In this document: one piece after another, positions 62,161 through 64,000 of the stretch
Numbering within the stretch: position 1 is the first letter of the stretch
Layout: each line of letters starts with the position of its first letter
From: Candidatus Poribacteria bacterium
Lineage (GTDB): Bacteria; Poribacteria; WGA-4E; WGA-3G
DNA: 64,000 nucleotides
Direction of reading: 5' to 3'
Assembly (NCBI GenBank): GCA_028821605.1
Contig: JAPPFM010000010.1
Location: forward strand, 186,001 to 250,000
The notes under the pieces: model-generated
The model's database searches: none
The model's input: the letters and a program-made list of their open reading frames with translations, nothing else
What the model was told of the DNA's origin: nothing
Position numbers and translations under genes: made by a program

Positions 62161-62405
62161 GTAGGTTGGGTTGAGCGGAACTGAGAAAAATGATACCGAC
62201 ACCCCGAGCACATTTTACCACTCTACTCCGTTTTATCAGTCAAGGAAATAGCGAAACCCAACGGAAACTTACGGCTATGTTTGTAGTGTTTGAGGCAAAG
62301 AGCGTTGGGTTTCACTGATTTTCTCTATATCTATGCGGGTATATTAGGTTTGATATCCTTTGAAATACCTGCCCTTGCTTTTCAACTCCGCTCAACCCAA
62401 CCTAC
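62161..62405. repeat. 245-bp nested inverted-repeat element, copy 3
   Basis: Starts GTAGGTTGGGTTGAGCGG and ends CCGCTCAACCCAACCTAC, with internal GCGAAACCCAAC and GTTGGGTTTCAC. It shares the plan of the copies at 26973 and 36016. It lies in the gap 62059-62766, which also contains a palindrome, a promoter and the third 31-bp hairpin but no gene. Confidence 0.85.
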
Positions 62406-62485
62406 GGGACTAAAATCCTGCAAATCCTGATTCTGAGAAATTAACAATCAGCAATCAAAAATCCGTTACGTCCCACCCCTTTGCT

Positions 62486-62505
62486 GGTGAGGTTGTAACC
62501 TCGCC
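62486..62505. repeat. palindrome of the GGCGAGG family
   Basis: GGTGAGGTT-GT-AACCTCGCC, a slightly imperfect dyad with no T-run. Confidence 0.65.
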
Positions 62506-62579
62506 CTAATGCTCCTAACCGCGTCTGCGCGTACAAAGCGCACCTACCGATAACCGACAACCAACAAACCACAAATCCG

Positions 62580-62608
62580 TTGACAGAAACGGTTTTTTGG
62601 AGTATAAT
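62580..62608 (+). promoter_or_regulatory. sigma-70 promoter of the aldolase gene
   Basis: TTGACA, 17 bases, TATAAT: both hexamers match consensus. It gives a ~150-base leader for the HpcH gene, containing the 31-bp hairpin element near its 3' end. Confidence 0.78.
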
Positions 62609-62721
62609 TATAAAGGCTTGGGCGTGGCTTGTCGCGCCTACCTTACTTTCGGGATAGCATTCTACGATGCTATTTTAGGACAAAACTAAACTTACGCGCG
62701 CACCGCAGACAGTAGTTAACA

Positions 62722-62752
62722 GCAGGTTTTGACTTGCAAGCTGCACTAAAAA
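62722..62752. repeat. 31-bp GCAAGTTTTGG hairpin element, copy 3
   Basis: Slightly diverged (GCAGG-TTTTGA-CTTGC). It ends ~15 bases before the aldolase start codon, which resembles the position of copy 2 before the gene at 40377. Confidence 0.65.
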
Positions 62753-62766
62753 AGCGAGGGATGACA

Positions 62767-63474
62767 ATGTCAGCAGCAAATTTGAAACAGCGGATACATA
62801 ACGGGGAACACGTCTATGGCGCTAACGTCTCTATGGCAACAACCGCCGACGCGCTCGTCTCCAGAGTCGAAGACGGGGGTTACGATTTTGTCGCCGTAGA
62901 TAGTCAGCATTCTCCATACAACGAAGATCGGCTCGTTGCTTTCTGTAATATGGCGAATGAATTGGGGATTCCCGTCAACTTTCGGATTAAGCATACCCGA
63001 AACACCTATCTCATCGGCAACTACCTTGATTTGGGTCCCACTGGCATTGAGGTGCCGCAAGTTGAATTGGACGAAACGGTAAACGAAGCCGTTGCCGCGT
63101 TCTACTATCCACAGCAGGGTATCCGAAGTTGGGGTGGTGCCCCACGGGTCAATTCCGCAGGCAAAGAACGGCTCGAATACGCCGACTGGTGGAATTCCAA
63201 TGGTATCCTCTGGATGCAAATCGAATCTATAGAAGCTGTCACACATGCACGATATCTCGCTAAACCCGGTGTTGACTGTCTCTCCTTCGGTCCCGCTGAT
63301 TTGACATTTAGCATTGAGAGTCATCCGAATCATGCGCTCCAAACCGTGGATGCCTGCGTTGAATACGTCGCGCGCGCCTTGGAAGGAACGACAACTGCTG
63401 TCTGCTTTAGAAATGGTAACCCCAGCACACGTCAAAAGTATGCGGACATGGGCGTTACCGTCTTTTTGGAATAG
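62767..63474 (+). CDS. HpcH/HpaI aldolase/citrate lyase family protein
   Basis: 235 aa from the ATG at 62767, chosen for GAGGG six bases upstream; an ATG at 62761 is in frame. It has the pyruvate-aldolase features FVAVDSQHSPYNEDRL (~residues 38-53), TGIEVPQVE (~97-105, metal-binding glutamate) and SFGPADLTFSI (~175-185). Class II pyruvate aldolases of this family split 4-hydroxy-2-oxoacids. It ends slightly short of typical members (~250 aa). Its role may be in sugar-acid or aromatic breakdown with the RraA and enolase-type genes. Confidence 0.88.
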   Translation: MSAANLKQRIHNGEHVYGANVSMATTADALVSRVEDGGYDFVAVDSQHSPYNEDRLVAFCNMANELGIPVNFRIKHTRNTYLIGNYLDLGPTGIEVPQVELDETVNEAVAAFYYPQQGIRSWGGAPRVNSAGKERLEYADWWNSNGILWMQIESIEAVTHARYLAKPGVDCLSFGPADLTFSIESHPNHALQTVDACVEYVARALEGTTTAVCFRNGNPSTRQKYADMGVTVFLE

Positions 63475-63611
63475 CCATCAGTTTTCAGTTCCGTTTTTCT
63501 GCGAAAAACCTTTCAGCTATCAGTTTTCAGTCTTCAGTTAAAAGAAGCGTTATGGCAGTGATAAATAAAGCGACCACCACAAGAAATTAACTGATAACTG
63601 GTAACTATTAA
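63474..63611. repeat. inverted-repeat element of the TTATCAGTT family
   Basis: Begins at the aldolase stop with CATCAGTTTTCAGTT and ends AACTGATAACTGGTAAC. The internal CGTTTTTCTGCGAAAAACC hairpin is shared with 5982-6119. No frame is present. Confidence 0.65.
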
Positions 63612-63684
63612 CACTCCTCCGTCAAATCCGCATGCTTTAGCTTGTGGGATGTAGACGGCGTAAGGCGTGAAAGCCAATTTTAAT

Positions 63685-63713
63685 TTGAGATTCACAAAAA
63701 AATGTAGTATCAT
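63685..63713 (+). promoter_or_regulatory. possible promoter of the TnpB-like gene
   Basis: TTGAGA, 17 bases, TATCAT, ~95 bases before the ATG at 63810. Moderate consensus match. Confidence 0.45.
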
Positions 63714-63809
63714 TAGAGTATCCGTTGGACCGACATGTTTAGCATTATCGCTTGGTAATGTGTCGGTCCCACCCACTAAACAGGGGTAAAAACGGCTAAT
63801 GGATTCATC

Positions 63810-64000
63810 ATGAGAAAGACACACAAATACAAACTTCAATCACAATCTAATACACTCAAGATTGCTAATATGCTTGACGATATGTGGCAGATACACGTGC
63901 ATATCCTGCGGCTTGCGCGTAGGTATTATCGCATGTTTGGTAAAAACCTATTTGCGTATCGGATAAATGCTCATATTGCGAAACTCAAAAAGCGAACGAA
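63810..64000 (+). CDS. TnpB/OrfB-like protein, 3' end cut by window edge
   Basis: 63 codons are visible. The start MRKTHKYKLQSQSN, the helix ANMLDDMWQIHVHILRL and the segment RRYYRMFGKNLF then HIAKLKKRT follow the N-terminal pattern of IS605-family TnpB (OrfB), an RNA-guided nuclease carried by transposons. Catalytic residues lie beyond the window. Whether it is intact cannot be told. Upstream, 63621-63650 contains GCATGCTTTAGCTTGTGGG, which read in reverse resembles the 3' end of IS605-type elements. Confidence 0.65.
   Translation, partial: MRKTHKYKLQSQSNTLKIANMLDDMWQIHVHILRLARRYYRMFGKNLFAYRINAHIAKLKKRT

Overview
The window reads as accessory-rich chromosome from a Gram-negative, TonB-using bacterium. 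The taxonomic hint is indirect. Phytanoyl-CoA-dioxygenase-like enzymes, Gfo/Idh/MocA dehydrogenases, RraA, HpcH and sugar-isomerase genes, DUF6785-like membrane proteins, sigma factors fused to beta-propellers and abundant short palindromic intergenic repeats together suggest Candidatus Poribacteria or a related marine/sponge-associated lineage. This is an inference; no rRNA or tRNA gene was seen.

Layout. 1-2.6 kb: a cut-off PCP_red-like protein, an unknown protein, a zinc-ribbon/HEAT protein and a Gfo/Idh/MocA dehydrogenase. 2.7-7.9 kb (minus): a large GT-C-like membrane protein, then a sulfur-carrier cysteine pathway (cysteine synthase, CysH, CysO/MoaD-like carrier, JAMM protease) behind a good sigma-70 promoter. 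8.0-20.7 kb (minus): the most striking locus, a probable single operon. In transcription order it encodes a vWA-like lipoprotein, a four-TM protein, a tubulin/FtsZ-like GTPase, a 1009-aa actin/Hsp70-like ATPase, a membrane coiled-coil protein, a ZorA-like MotA/TolQ motor with a very long coiled coil, a ZorB-like OmpA/MotB partner, a membrane transglutaminase-like protein and a small lipoprotein. A TTGACA-16-TATAAT promoter lies upstream. It resembles the motor half of Zorya anti-phage systems, but canonical Zorya effectors are absent and two cytoskeletal NTPases are present instead.

20.9-40.9 kb: catabolic and redox genes (RraA-like, PIN module, sugar isomerase, two PhyH dioxygenases, Gfo dehydrogenase, cytochrome c, two tandem TonB receptors, acyl-CoA ligase, two alcohol dehydrogenases, beta-propeller protein, D-hydroxyacid dehydrogenase, cytochrome-like lipoprotein). 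41-50 kb: two 979-aa proteins that fuse an ECF sigma factor, a membrane segment and an Asp-box beta-propeller, flanking a third paralogue in which the sigma part is replaced by a signal/anchor. Both sigma fusions share a conserved upstream block that looks like an ECF promoter with a dyad, suggesting autoregulation. 50-57 kb: two secreted paralogues, an enolase-superfamily enzyme, a HEPN/BolA-like pair, a DUF6785-like membrane protein and archease.

57-62 kb: a defence-like region with two GIY-YIG/T5orf172-type proteins, several unknown small proteins and a beta-class DNA methyltransferase fused to a PD-(D/E)xK-like nuclease domain. Its first 39-85 bases recur three times upstream, each time just after an accessory cassette. 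62-64 kb: repeats, an HpcH/HpaI aldolase and the start of a TnpB-like gene cut by the window end.

Repeats are a theme: three full copies and one half copy of a 229-248 bp nested inverted-repeat element, a second inverted-repeat family built from TTATCAGTT units, many GGCGAGG..CCTCGCC palindromes (some inside a coding sequence), and a 31-bp hairpin element present three times.
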